DNA from: Tannerella sp.
GTDB taxonomy: Bacteria; Bacteroidota; Bacteroidia; Bacteroidales; Tannerellaceae
Reading direction: 5' to 3'
Assembly: GCA_031267485.1 (NCBI GenBank)
Contig: JAIRYY010000092.1
Coordinates: 1-6,209, forward strand
Length of the DNA stretch: 6,209 nucleotides
The notes under the pieces were generated by a model that saw only the letters and a list, made by a program, of their open reading frames with translations, did no database searches and was not told where the DNA came from. A program made the translations under genes and the position numbers. Shown piece after piece: positions 1-5,935 of the stretch; position 1 is the first letter of the stretch; every line of letters starts with the position of its first letter.

Positions 1-243
1 GTATTCTTCCGCTTCATAAAGCAGGAATTGAGCTTCAGTCATTTTATGTCGACCAATGAAAACGGCATTAAAATCATTTTATATATGACTTTAATACTTT
101 CCATGCTGATTTTGATTTACAGGCGATTGAATAATCCCGGATTCAAAACAGCTAAAAGACGCTTTTCGATTGAACTGGATGAATTGATTATAGCGATGAT
201 CGTTCGATTTTGCGGCGGAGACCCTTCGCTGGTTTTTCGTTAA
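1..243 (+). CDS. IS4-family transposase, C-terminal fragment (5' end outside window)
   Basis: This is the last 80 codons of a DDE transposase, open from base 1 and ending in TAA. The frame runs upstream of the TTG at 28 without a stop and begins VFFRFIKQEL, so TTG 28 is not the real start. In IS4-family enzymes the YREK signature is Y-x2-R-x3-E-x6-K. The Lys at codon 7 fits the final K, which would put the catalytic Glu just before base 1. The text after it (STNENGIKIILYMTLILSML, then KTAKRRF) is the hydrophobic tail I recognise from Bacteroidetes IS4 transposases. The gene is AT-rich compared with the genes from 584 onward, as expected for a mobile element. Whether the full element is intact cannot be judged. 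The family call is from recall and fairly sure; the exact IS is not identified. Confidence 0.82.
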   Translation, partial: VFFRFIKQELSFSHFMSTNENGIKIILYMTLILSMLILIYRRLNNPGFKTAKRRFSIELDELIIAMIVRFCGGDPSLVFR

Positions 244-516
244 AAAAAACGGAAAATCTCCTGCCTGAAATACAACCTCTTGATAGAGCGCTAGCAACAG
301 CACCATAAAAATCTTCCGAACACCCGTAACTGCAAGTCCGCGCCGGCGGGTTAACATCAGTATAATTCAATTCCACAAATAGAGCGATTTCAATTCGCCA
401 TAAGAATTGATGACGGCAACAAATCCGATTCCGGCTAACGCTGCGTTCGGGTACTCCGTTTTTCGCTTCGCAAATAGGATGACGACACAAAAACAGGGCG
501 GATATACTGTTTTCAC
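244..516. other. Non-coding spacer, probable IS 3' end plus unexplained sequence
   Basis: No convincing gene is visible between the transposase stop and the promoter of the DUF4783 operon. A run of eight A residues follows the stop at 241-243. A terminal inverted repeat of the IS4 element should lie somewhere here, but without the other end I cannot place it. Open frames exist on both strands: minus-strand 357-91 and 490-188, and plus-strand 410-565 of 51 codons. They overlap each other, the transposase or the promoter, lack a clear ribosome binding site, and show no domain I know. A 7-bp inverted repeat, TCAATTC (390-396) and GAATTGA (404-410), could form a weak AT-rich hairpin. I see no tRNA or riboswitch. 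Confidence 0.5.
390..410. repeat. Short inverted repeat (7-bp arms, 7-nt loop)
   Basis: TCAATTC at 390-396 is the perfect reverse complement of GAATTGA at 404-410, with GCCATAA between. There is no T-run after it on either strand, so it is not a standard terminator. It could be an operator half-site pair, a leftover IS feature, or chance in AT-rich sequence. Confidence 0.35.
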
Positions 517-548
517 GTTGAATAAGTCGTGGAATATGCTTATCTTTG
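517..548 (+). promoter_or_regulatory. Bacteroidetes-type promoter for the DUF4783-nadC-DUF5686 operon
   Basis: TATCTTTG at 541-548 matches the Bacteroidetes -7 consensus TAnnTTTG exactly. GTTG at 517-520 serves as the -33 element (consensus TTTG), with a 20-nt spacer. Transcription should begin about 5-8 nt after base 548, giving a leader of roughly 30 nt before the ATG at 584. That leader is too short for a riboswitch. No operator for a NAD-responsive repressor is evident to me. Confidence 0.72.
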
Positions 549-570
549 TCCCGTCATATCAATAAAACAG

Positions 571-575
571 GGAGG
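571..575 (+). promoter_or_regulatory. Shine-Dalgarno sequence setting the DUF4783 start
   Basis: GGAGG is preceded by AACAG and lies 8 nt before the ATG at 584. It is the clearest ribosome binding site before any gene here. It supports the start at 584 rather than the in-frame ATG at codon 7. Confidence 0.7.
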
Positions 576-583
576 ATTTATCG

Positions 584-955
584 ATGGAAAAGATTTTTTT
601 TATGCTGATATTCATGCTCTCCGCCTGGTGTATTCAGGCAGCGGACATAACACCCGTTTCCGACGCGTTCAAAGCCGGGAATGTGGAACCGCTCAGGGAC
701 AGGATGAGCGAAGAGGTAGACATTTCCGTTCCCGGAACCTCATGTAAAAGTTCGGGAGACGGGGCGACAGCGATTCTCAAGGAGTTTTTCGGCACTGTCA
801 AAATCACCGGATTCACGGTCGCACACCATGCGGACAAGAACGAATCCGGCTTCTTTGTCGGCAAACTGGCTACCGACAAAGGCGAATACCGCGTCAACAT
901 CACGTACACGGCGAAAGACGGGAAATTACGGATACAGGTCATACGGATAGAATAA
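584..955 (+). CDS. Secreted DUF4783-family protein
   Basis: This 123-residue protein has a signal peptide: charged MEK, a hydrophobic core over residues 4-16, and a probable signal peptidase I cut after the IQA ending at residue 19. Cys16 follows Trp, so it is not a good lipobox. The mature part, about 104 residues, has a helical start (VSDAFKAGNVEPLRDRM), the segment EEVDISVPG, then alternating strands ending GKLRIQVIRIE. This pattern fits the DUF4783 family of Bacteroidetes, which I believe has an NTF2/SnoaL-like fold; its biochemical role is unknown. It should act in the periplasm. It is the first gene of the operon and its stop lies 1 nt before nadC. From recall, DUF4783 genes often lie beside nadC in Bacteroidales. 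Family assignment is by recognition of sequence and context, so moderately sure. Confidence 0.78.
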   Translation: MEKIFFMLIFMLSAWCIQAADITPVSDAFKAGNVEPLRDRMSEEVDISVPGTSCKSSGDGATAILKEFFGTVKITGFTVAHHADKNESGFFVGKLATDKGEYRVNITYTAKDGKLRIQVIRIE

Positions 956-956
956 A

Positions 957-1823
957 ATGGCGATGAGGAACGAAATAAAAACCCCGGACGAACTGATTGA
1001 CGAACTGATATCGCTCGCGTTTGCGGAAGACCTGGGCGACGGCGATCATACCACGTTATGCTGCATACCCCCCGGCGAAACGGGAAAAAGCCGCCTGATT
1101 GTGAAGGAAGACGGCGTACTGGCCGGCGTGGATATGGCCGGACGGATTTTCAGATATTTCGACCCGTCCATGCGGATGGATGTTTTCATTCGCGACGGAG
1201 CGGAAGTGAAAAAGGGCGACATCGCTTTCACGGTCGAAGGGAAAACGCGCTCCCTGCTTCAGACCGAACGGCTTGTCCTCAACGTCATGCAGCGCATGAG
1301 CGGCATCGCGACGGCGACGCGGCGTTACGCGAAAGCGCTTGAGGGTACAAAAACGCGCGTCCTGGACACGCGGAAGACGACGCCCGGCATGCGCATCATG
1401 GAAAAGGAAGCCGTACGCATCGGCGGCGGCGTCAACCACCGCATCGGACTGTTCGACATGATTCTGCTGAAAGACAATCACGTGGATTTTGCCGGAGGCA
1501 TCGAACATGCCATTGCACGCGCGCACGACTATCTCGCGAAAAAGGGCAAACGGCTGAAAATCGAAATCGAGGTGCGCAATTTCGACGAACTGGACAAAGT
1601 CCTGCGCGTCGGAGGCGTCGACCGCATCCTGCTGGACAATTTCAACATGGACGACACGCGCGAGGCCGTAAGGCGGATTGCCGGACGGTATGAAACGGAA
1701 TCGTCCGGCGGCATCACGTTCGACACGCTGCGCGATTATGCCGCGTGCGGCGTCGACTACATCTCCGTCGGAGCCCTGACGCACTCCGTCAAAAGCCTCG
1801 ACATGAGCCTGAAAGCCGTATGA
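957..1823 (+). CDS. nadC: Carboxylating nicotinate-nucleotide pyrophosphorylase (quinolinate phosphoribosyltransferase)
   Basis: NadC (EC 2.4.2.19) converts quinolinate and PRPP to nicotinate mononucleotide, CO2 and pyrophosphate, in de novo NAD synthesis in the cytosol. The 288 residues are the normal family length. The N-terminal alpha/beta sandwich (about 10-115) holds the AFAEDLGDGDHTT motif near residues 21-33. The barrel carries ERLVLN (104-109), DTRKTTPG (137-144), RIGGGVNHR (154-162), LLKDNH (170-175), EIEV (203-206), LLDN (225-228), SGGI (250-253) and SVGALTHS (270-277). These include the Arg, His and Lys residues that bind quinolinate phosphates and carboxylates in the family and the acidic residues near PRPP. 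No key motif is missing. The ATG at 957 is 1 nt after the DUF4783 stop, so translation is probably coupled; ATG 963 is a possible alternative. nadA and nadB are not in the window. Confidence 0.96.
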   Translation: MAMRNEIKTPDELIDELISLAFAEDLGDGDHTTLCCIPPGETGKSRLIVKEDGVLAGVDMAGRIFRYFDPSMRMDVFIRDGAEVKKGDIAFTVEGKTRSLLQTERLVLNVMQRMSGIATATRRYAKALEGTKTRVLDTRKTTPGMRIMEKEAVRIGGGVNHRIGLFDMILLKDNHVDFAGGIEHAIARAHDYLAKKGKRLKIEIEVRNFDELDKVLRVGGVDRILLDNFNMDDTREAVRRIAGRYETESSGGITFDTLRDYAACGVDYISVGALTHSVKSLDMSLKAV

Positions 1824-1827
1824 AAAC

Positions 1828-4452
1828 ATGCGACTGTCCGTACTCATACTGACGGGCGCGCTGCTCGCCCCGGCGCTCTCCGCCCAGATTCTCACCGGAC
1901 GGATTGTCGACGTGAAAGGCCGTCCCGTCCCCAATGCAACATTCTATATCCGCGAACTTACCCTCGGCCTTATGGCCGACGAACGGGGAGAATTTCGCGC
2001 GAAAACAGACGAAGGCGAATATACGGGCGAAGCCTCGTCGCTCGGTTACGAACGGAAAACCGTCACATTCACCGTCCCGGCGGAAGGTCTCGCGCTGCAC
2101 GTCGAACTCCGGGAAAAGACCTATGCGATGCGCGAAGTCGTCGTCACTCCCGGAAAAGAAGACCCGGCGTACCGCATCATGCGGAATGTCATTGCGCACG
2201 CCCCCCGTCACCTGCATCAGGTGCAAAGCTACAGCGCCGACGTTTACCTCAAGGGCACGTTCAAGGCCGAAAAGGTACCGGCGCTGATAAAGATGCAGAT
2301 AAAGGAAAAGGACAGGAGAAACCTTATCGGCAAACTGTTCCTGATCGAATCGCAGAACGAAATCCGCTACCGGGCGCCCGACCGGTACGAACAGCGGGTC
2401 GTCGCCATATCCTCCACCATCCCCGACGGCCTGAACCTGGACGACAGGCTCCCGCTGGGCATCGTGACCTCCAACATCTACCGCCCCTCCACATTCGGCG
2501 GACTGCTGGCTCCGGGTTCATTCGCCGCCTATAAATTCCGGCTCGAGGATTCGTATGACGAGGACGGACACGCGGTGCACAGGATACGGGTTCAGCCGAA
2601 GAAAAGGAACGGGCCGTTCGTCAGCGGCCTGCTCCATATCGTCGACGACACCTGGAGCGTGCGGCACGCCGACCTGAGTTACTCGCAGGCCGGCGTAACC
2701 ATTCATTTCAAACTGTCATATCACGAGACAAACCCCGGCGTGTTCCTGCCGGCTACATTCGATATCGCCGTCGGCTTCGACATAATGGGCATGAAGGCCG
2801 GCGGACAGTTTTACGCATCCACGAAATACAGCGGGATTGAAACGGACGGCCGCTACATCCCTTCCGCCGGAGACAGCACGACCGTCACCGCCACAGCGGC
2901 GGCGGCTTCGCCGAAAACGCTTACCCGAAAACAGCAGAAAGAGCGCGCCAGGCTGGAAGAACTGGCCGACAAAGACAGACTCACCACGCGCGAGGCTTAC
3001 AGGATGGCGCGGCTAATGGAAAAAGCCGTCGAGCCGGAAGAAGTCCGGGCGCGGAAACGCAGCCTCGAACTGCGTCCGCTCGATTCGATAATCATCTCCA
3101 CGCGCGACAGCCTCGCGCCGCTGAGGGATTCCGCATACTGGGCAGAACACCGCAACCTGCCACTCCGCGGGGAGGAACTGCAGAGTTACGCCCGTCGCGA
3201 CAGCCTCCGGAAAACGTCCGGCGCGCAAAAGCCGGATTCGCTGAATGACCGGTCGGCTTCGACATGGCTTGCCGGCGTGCTGCTGGGCGAAAAGATAAAC
3301 ACCGGGAGGAAAACATACCTCAAGTTCGACGGTCTGCCGTTCATCTTACAGGGATATAATTTCGTCGACGGATTCCGCCTGGGACAGCGCGTGGAAGCCG
3401 GCACAGGCTTCGACGGCAACCGTTCGCTATCCATAGCGCCGGCCGTCTATTACACGACGGCGCGCCGCGAGGCGGACGTGACGGTCGACGGAACGCTGGC
3501 CTACGCCCCGATGCGAAATGGCCGGTTCGCCGTCTCCGCCGGTAACGCGACGACCGATTTTGCCGGGACGAACGGGACGGGATGCATCGGGAACACGCTG
3601 GGTTCGGTCTTTTTCGCCCTGAACACAGCTAAATTCTATCAGAGGAGATACCTCAGCCTGGGCAACCGGATCGACATAGCCAGCGGGCTTATACTCGACG
3701 CCAACTTCAGCTTCGAGAAAAGAAACGACCTGGAAAACAACACCTCGTACAGCTTCTTCGGCGGACGTCCGGCGTCAAACCGCCCGCACGGACAGACGGA
3801 CGCCATGCCCCGCCACAGGGCGTTCACCGTGGAGATCATGCTGGAATACACGCCGCGACATTATTTCAGCGTATGGAAAGGAAAGAAAATCTACCGCCAT
3901 TCCGCCTGCCCGACGATACGGCTCGGTTACGGCGAAGCTATCCGTGGAGACGGCGGAAACAATTCCTCGTTTCGAAAAACCGAAGCCACGATTTTCCAGA
4001 ACATACGGACAGGCTTTGCCGACCATCTGTTTTACGAACTTAACGCAGGCCTGTTCCTTTCCGCCCGTCAAACGTATCTTCCCGACTACAAACACTTCCG
4101 AACGACCGAAATGTTCTTCGGCGAGAAATCGCTTTCCAACAGCTTCATCCTGCTCGAGAACTACCGGTATGCGACAAACAACAAATGGCTGCAGGCGCAT
4201 GCCGCCTATACATCCGACTACCTGCTGATAAAACAGATACCCTTCATGCAGGGCTACCTGCTGAACGAAGCGCTGCACCTGCGCGCACTGTGGCTTCCGC
4301 ACACGAACCACTGCGAGGCCGGATATTCCATCGGACTCGGCGAACTGGGACGCATCGGCGTCTTTGCCGGTTTCGACGGCCTGAAGTACAAAAACACAGG
4401 CTTTACAGTCAGCATCCCGCTGTCAAACTTTCGCAGACAGGGCAGTTTCTGA
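1828..4452 (+). CDS. DUF5686 outer-membrane protein with N-terminal carboxypeptidase-regulatory-like domain
   Basis: This 874-residue envelope protein has a signal peptide (MRLSVLILTGALLAPALSA, cut before Gln20). Residues 20 to about 108 form a carboxypeptidase-regulatory-like beta-sandwich (ILTGRIVDVKGRPVPNATFY, then ADERGEF and SLGYERKTV) as in many SusC-type receptors. DUF5686 begins near DPAYRIM (112-118). A charged, probably helical segment covers about 365-415 (LTRKQQKERARLEELADKDR and onward). From about 480 the sequence alternates aromatic and polar residues, with YNFVDGFRLGQ at 510-520, and ends in strands and a terminal Phe, consistent with a C-terminal beta-barrel. I see no TonB box or plug domain, so it is not a standard SusC/TonB receptor. 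The family function is unknown. Its ATG is 4 nt after the nadC stop with no Shine-Dalgarno, suggesting coupled translation. Length is normal for the family, with no frameshift. Confidence 0.87.
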   Translation: MRLSVLILTGALLAPALSAQILTGRIVDVKGRPVPNATFYIRELTLGLMADERGEFRAKTDEGEYTGEASSLGYERKTVTFTVPAEGLALHVELREKTYAMREVVVTPGKEDPAYRIMRNVIAHAPRHLHQVQSYSADVYLKGTFKAEKVPALIKMQIKEKDRRNLIGKLFLIESQNEIRYRAPDRYEQRVVAISSTIPDGLNLDDRLPLGIVTSNIYRPSTFGGLLAPGSFAAYKFRLEDSYDEDGHAVHRIRVQPKKRNGPFVSGLLHIVDDTWSVRHADLSYSQAGVTIHFKLSYHETNPGVFLPATFDIAVGFDIMGMKAGGQFYASTKYSGIETDGRYIPSAGDSTTVTATAAAASPKTLTRKQQKERARLEELADKDRLTTREAYRMARLMEKAVEPEEVRARKRSLELRPLDSIIISTRDSLAPLRDSAYWAEHRNLPLRGEELQSYARRDSLRKTSGAQKPDSLNDRSASTWLAGVLLGEKINTGRKTYLKFDGLPFILQGYNFVDGFRLGQRVEAGTGFDGNRSLSIAPAVYYTTARREADVTVDGTLAYAPMRNGRFAVSAGNATTDFAGTNGTGCIGNTLGSVFFALNTAKFYQRRYLSLGNRIDIASGLILDANFSFEKRNDLENNTSYSFFGGRPASNRPHGQTDAMPRHRAFTVEIMLEYTPRHYFSVWKGKKIYRHSACPTIRLGYGEAIRGDGGNNSSFRKTEATIFQNIRTGFADHLFYELNAGLFLSARQTYLPDYKHFRTTEMFFGEKSLSNSFILLENYRYATNNKWLQAHAAYTSDYLLIKQIPFMQGYLLNEALHLRALWLPHTNHCEAGYSIGLGELGRIGVFAGFDGLKYKNTGFTVSIPLSNFRRQGSF

Positions 4453-4455
4453 GGA

Positions 4456-5037
4456 TTAAGGCAGAGCCGTAACGCTGCCGTTTTTGAAAAGATAGCGGTC
4501 GTTACTTTCCGGGCAGACGGCGATACCGTCCCCGTCGAACTCCAGGCGATGCCCGTACGCGCTGACCCACCCCGTCCGGCGCGCGGGATTCCCCATGACC
4601 AGCGCATGGGCGGGGACATCTTTCGTCACGACGGCGCCGGCGCCAATCATGGCATATTCGCCTATCAGATGACCGCAGACAATCGTCGCATTGGCGCCCA
4701 CGGACGCACCCCGGCAAACGCGGGTCGACCGGTATTCATGCCTGCGCGGAACAGCGCTGCGGGGATTCGTCACATTGGTAAACACGCACGAAGGCCCCAG
4801 GAAAACATCATCGTCGCAGGTAACGCCGGTATATATGGAAACATTATTCTGCACTTTCACCCCGTTGCCGAGCGTCACCCCCGGAGCAATCACAACGTTC
4901 TGTCCGATACTGCAGTTTTTCCCGACGACGCATCCCGTCATCAGATGCGAGAAATGCCAAATCGTCGTCCCCTCGCCTATCTCGCAGCCATCGTCTATCA
5001 CGGCCGTCTCGTGAGCCGTATAACCTCCTGTTCCCAT
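4456..5037 (-). CDS. Left-handed beta-helix N-acetyltransferase, WbpD/WlbB type
   Basis: The 193 residues read as hexapeptide repeats of a left-handed beta-helix, a trimeric acyl-CoA transferase fold, from about residue 8 to 155. They match closely what I recall of WbpD/WlbB enzymes: HETAVIDDGCEIGEGTTIWH (9-28), SIGQNVVIAPGVTLGNGVKV (43-62), QNNVSIYTGV (63-72), FLGPSCVFTNVTNPRS (79-94), GASVGANATIVCGH (110-123), GAGAVVTKDVP (132-142) and GNPARRTGWVS (149-159). WbpD/WlbB acetylate the 3-amino group of UDP-2-acetamido-3-amino-2,3-dideoxyglucuronate to build O-antigen or glycan sugars. The tail with CPES near 175-178 is also usual. Its start lies 17 nt after the methyltransferase stop, behind an AT-rich stretch without Shine-Dalgarno. 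The usual dehydrogenase, aminotransferase and epimerase partners are absent here. Substrate is inferred; a related amino-sugar is possible. Confidence 0.88.
   Translation of the reverse strand: MGTGGYTAHETAVIDDGCEIGEGTTIWHFSHLMTGCVVGKNCSIGQNVVIAPGVTLGNGVKVQNNVSIYTGVTCDDDVFLGPSCVFTNVTNPRSAVPRRHEYRSTRVCRGASVGANATIVCGHLIGEYAMIGAGAVVTKDVPAHALVMGNPARRTGWVSAYGHRLEFDGDGIAVCPESNDRYLFKNGSVTALP
4460..4485 (+). terminator. Possible rho-independent terminator after the DUF5686 gene
   Basis: GGCAG (4460-4464) pairs with CTGCC (4475-4479) across a 10-nt loop and is followed by GTTTTT (4480-4485). The stem is only 5 bp. It starts 8 nt past the DUF5686 stop and lies entirely within the last codons of the convergent acetyltransferase gene, so one sequence may serve as coding DNA on one strand and terminator on the other. 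No comparable T-run hairpin is seen for the minus-strand operon. Confidence 0.45.
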
Positions 5038-5054
5038 ACATTTTTATTATTACA

Positions 5055-5759
5055 TCATTTAAAAATCAAAAAGATGGCCGGTTTCTTTTTCAGGTCCGGC
5101 ATATTCCCCGCCCACTCCCTGACGGGCCGGGTACGTATGAACTCATCGTCGCACGTCACATTGCAGGCCACGCACAAGCGCGTCGACGGACGGCACACGC
5201 GCACGAAATCTTCCAGCAGCTTACCGTTCCGGTAAGGCGTTTCTATGAAAATCTGCGTTTCATCCTCCGAATATATGCGCGCCTCGGACGCTTTCAGGCT
5301 CTCCACGCGTTTCGCGGCATCGACCGGGAGGTAGCCGCGAAAGGCAAAACGCTGCCCGTTGAACCCGGAAGCCATCAGCGCCATCAGTATGGACGACGGC
5401 CCCGCCAGCGGCACAACCCGGTATCCCCTGCGCTGCGCTATCGCCACAACATCCGCGCCGGGGTCGGCTATCGCCGGACAGCCGGCCTCCGACATCACGC
5501 CGACCGATTCGCCCGCCTCCATGGGAGCCAGCATCGCCGGAATATCCGCCGGAGGCGTATGCTCGTTCAGCTCCACAAACGAAAGCCCGTCAATCGCAAC
5601 GGACGGCTCCGCTTTCTTCAGAAAACGCCTCGCCGTACGCACATCCTCGACAATAAAATGCTTCAGCGAGAGGAGCACCTCCCGGTTATACGGCGGCAGC
5701 ACGCGCTCATGCGCCGTCCCGCCCAATGTTACCGGTATCAAATATAAAATCGGATTCAT
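5055..5759 (-). CDS. SAM-dependent methyltransferase, RsmI-like TP-methylase family
   Basis: I set the start at the ATG at 5759 (234 residues, MNPILYLIPVTLGG), because LIPVTLG is the conserved first strand of this Bacteroidetes family. The frame is open up to an ATG at 5804, but those 15 extra codons would cover the promoter. The tetrapyrrole-methylase fold shows SEAGCPAIADPG (90-101), LAGPSSI (118-124), SGFNGQRFAFRGYLP (131-145) and IETPYR (172-177), corresponding to the RsmI motifs for SAM binding and the subunit interface. RsmI methylates the 2'-O of C1402 in 16S rRNA. This shorter group, without the C-terminal domain of true RsmI, is a paralogue whose substrate I do not know. Bacteroidetes genomes usually also carry full-length rsmI elsewhere. 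It is the first gene of a two-gene minus-strand operon with the acetyltransferase. Confidence 0.88.
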   Translation of the reverse strand: MNPILYLIPVTLGGTAHERVLPPYNREVLLSLKHFIVEDVRTARRFLKKAEPSVAIDGLSFVELNEHTPPADIPAMLAPMEAGESVGVMSEAGCPAIADPGADVVAIAQRRGYRVVPLAGPSSILMALMASGFNGQRFAFRGYLPVDAAKRVESLKASEARIYSEDETQIFIETPYRNGKLLEDFVRVCRPSTRLCVACNVTCDDEFIRTRPVREWAGNMPDLKKKPAIFLIFK

Positions 5760-5767
5760 ACGTCGTG

Positions 5768-5799
5768 CAAACGTACATGAAAATTTCAAGTTTTCCAAA
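5768..5799 (-). promoter_or_regulatory. Bacteroidetes-type promoter for the methyltransferase operon
   Basis: On the minus strand, TTTG (5799-5796) is followed after exactly 20 nt by TACGTTTG (5775-5768), a full match to TTTG/TAnnTTTG. The spacing equals that of the promoter at 517-548. Transcription should begin near 5760-5763, only 1-4 nt before the ATG at 5759, which predicts a leaderless or nearly leaderless mRNA. Confidence 0.75.
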
Positions 5800-5905
5800 T
5801 GCAAGGCCTGCGATGAAAAAGATTTTTCAGGGCAACCGCATCAAAATTTATCACAAATATATCCGACGCCCGACAGTTGATAGCTGTTGACAACATTCCC
5901 GATTC

Positions 5906-5922
5906 ATTTTTCATTGAAAAAT
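5906..5922. repeat. 17-bp AT-rich palindrome
   Basis: ATTTTTCATTGAAAAAT is an 8-bp perfect inverted repeat around one central base. It lies between the minus-strand promoter and the IS982 remnant, about 107 bp upstream of the -33 element. The single-base loop makes an RNA hairpin unlikely, so a dimeric protein binding site or chance is more plausible. Confidence 0.4.
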
Positions 5923-5935
5923 CAATATGATTTAA

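Noticed and set aside
188..490. Minus-strand frames 490-188 and 357-91 as possible small genes
   Set aside because: They overlap each other in different frames and run into the coding end of the transposase. No conserved domain is evident.
410..565. 51-codon plus-strand frame starting at ATG 410
   Set aside because: It overlaps the promoter at 517-548, has no ribosome binding site, and its start falls in the arm of an inverted repeat. It may be a fragment of a repeat, but I cannot support a gene.
549..583. Riboswitch or attenuator controlling the nadC operon
   Set aside because: The predicted leader is only about 30 nt, mostly Shine-Dalgarno and spacer, too short for a known aptamer.
1056..1934. 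292-codon open frame on the minus strand across nadC
   Set aside because: It is the antisense shadow of a clearly identified nadC with all family motifs. High GC in the third codon position keeps stops rare on the opposite strand, and the translation shows no domain.
3775..4311. 178-codon minus-strand frame inside the DUF5686 gene
   Set aside because: It lies wholly within a full-length, uninterrupted coding region and has no recognisable features.
4549..5235. 228-codon plus-strand frame opposite the acetyltransferase and methyltransferase
   Set aside because: Both minus-strand genes are well supported by conserved motifs; this frame has no start signal and reads as low-complexity antisense.
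5760..5804. Start of the methyltransferase at ATG 5804 (15 extra residues)
   Set aside because: The extra codons overlap the full promoter match and precede the conserved LIPVTLG start of the family.
5359..5880. 173-codon plus-strand frame opposite the methyltransferase
   Set aside because: Rich in Ala, Ser and Gly as expected from antisense translation of a GC-rich gene, with no motif. It also crosses the minus-strand promoter.
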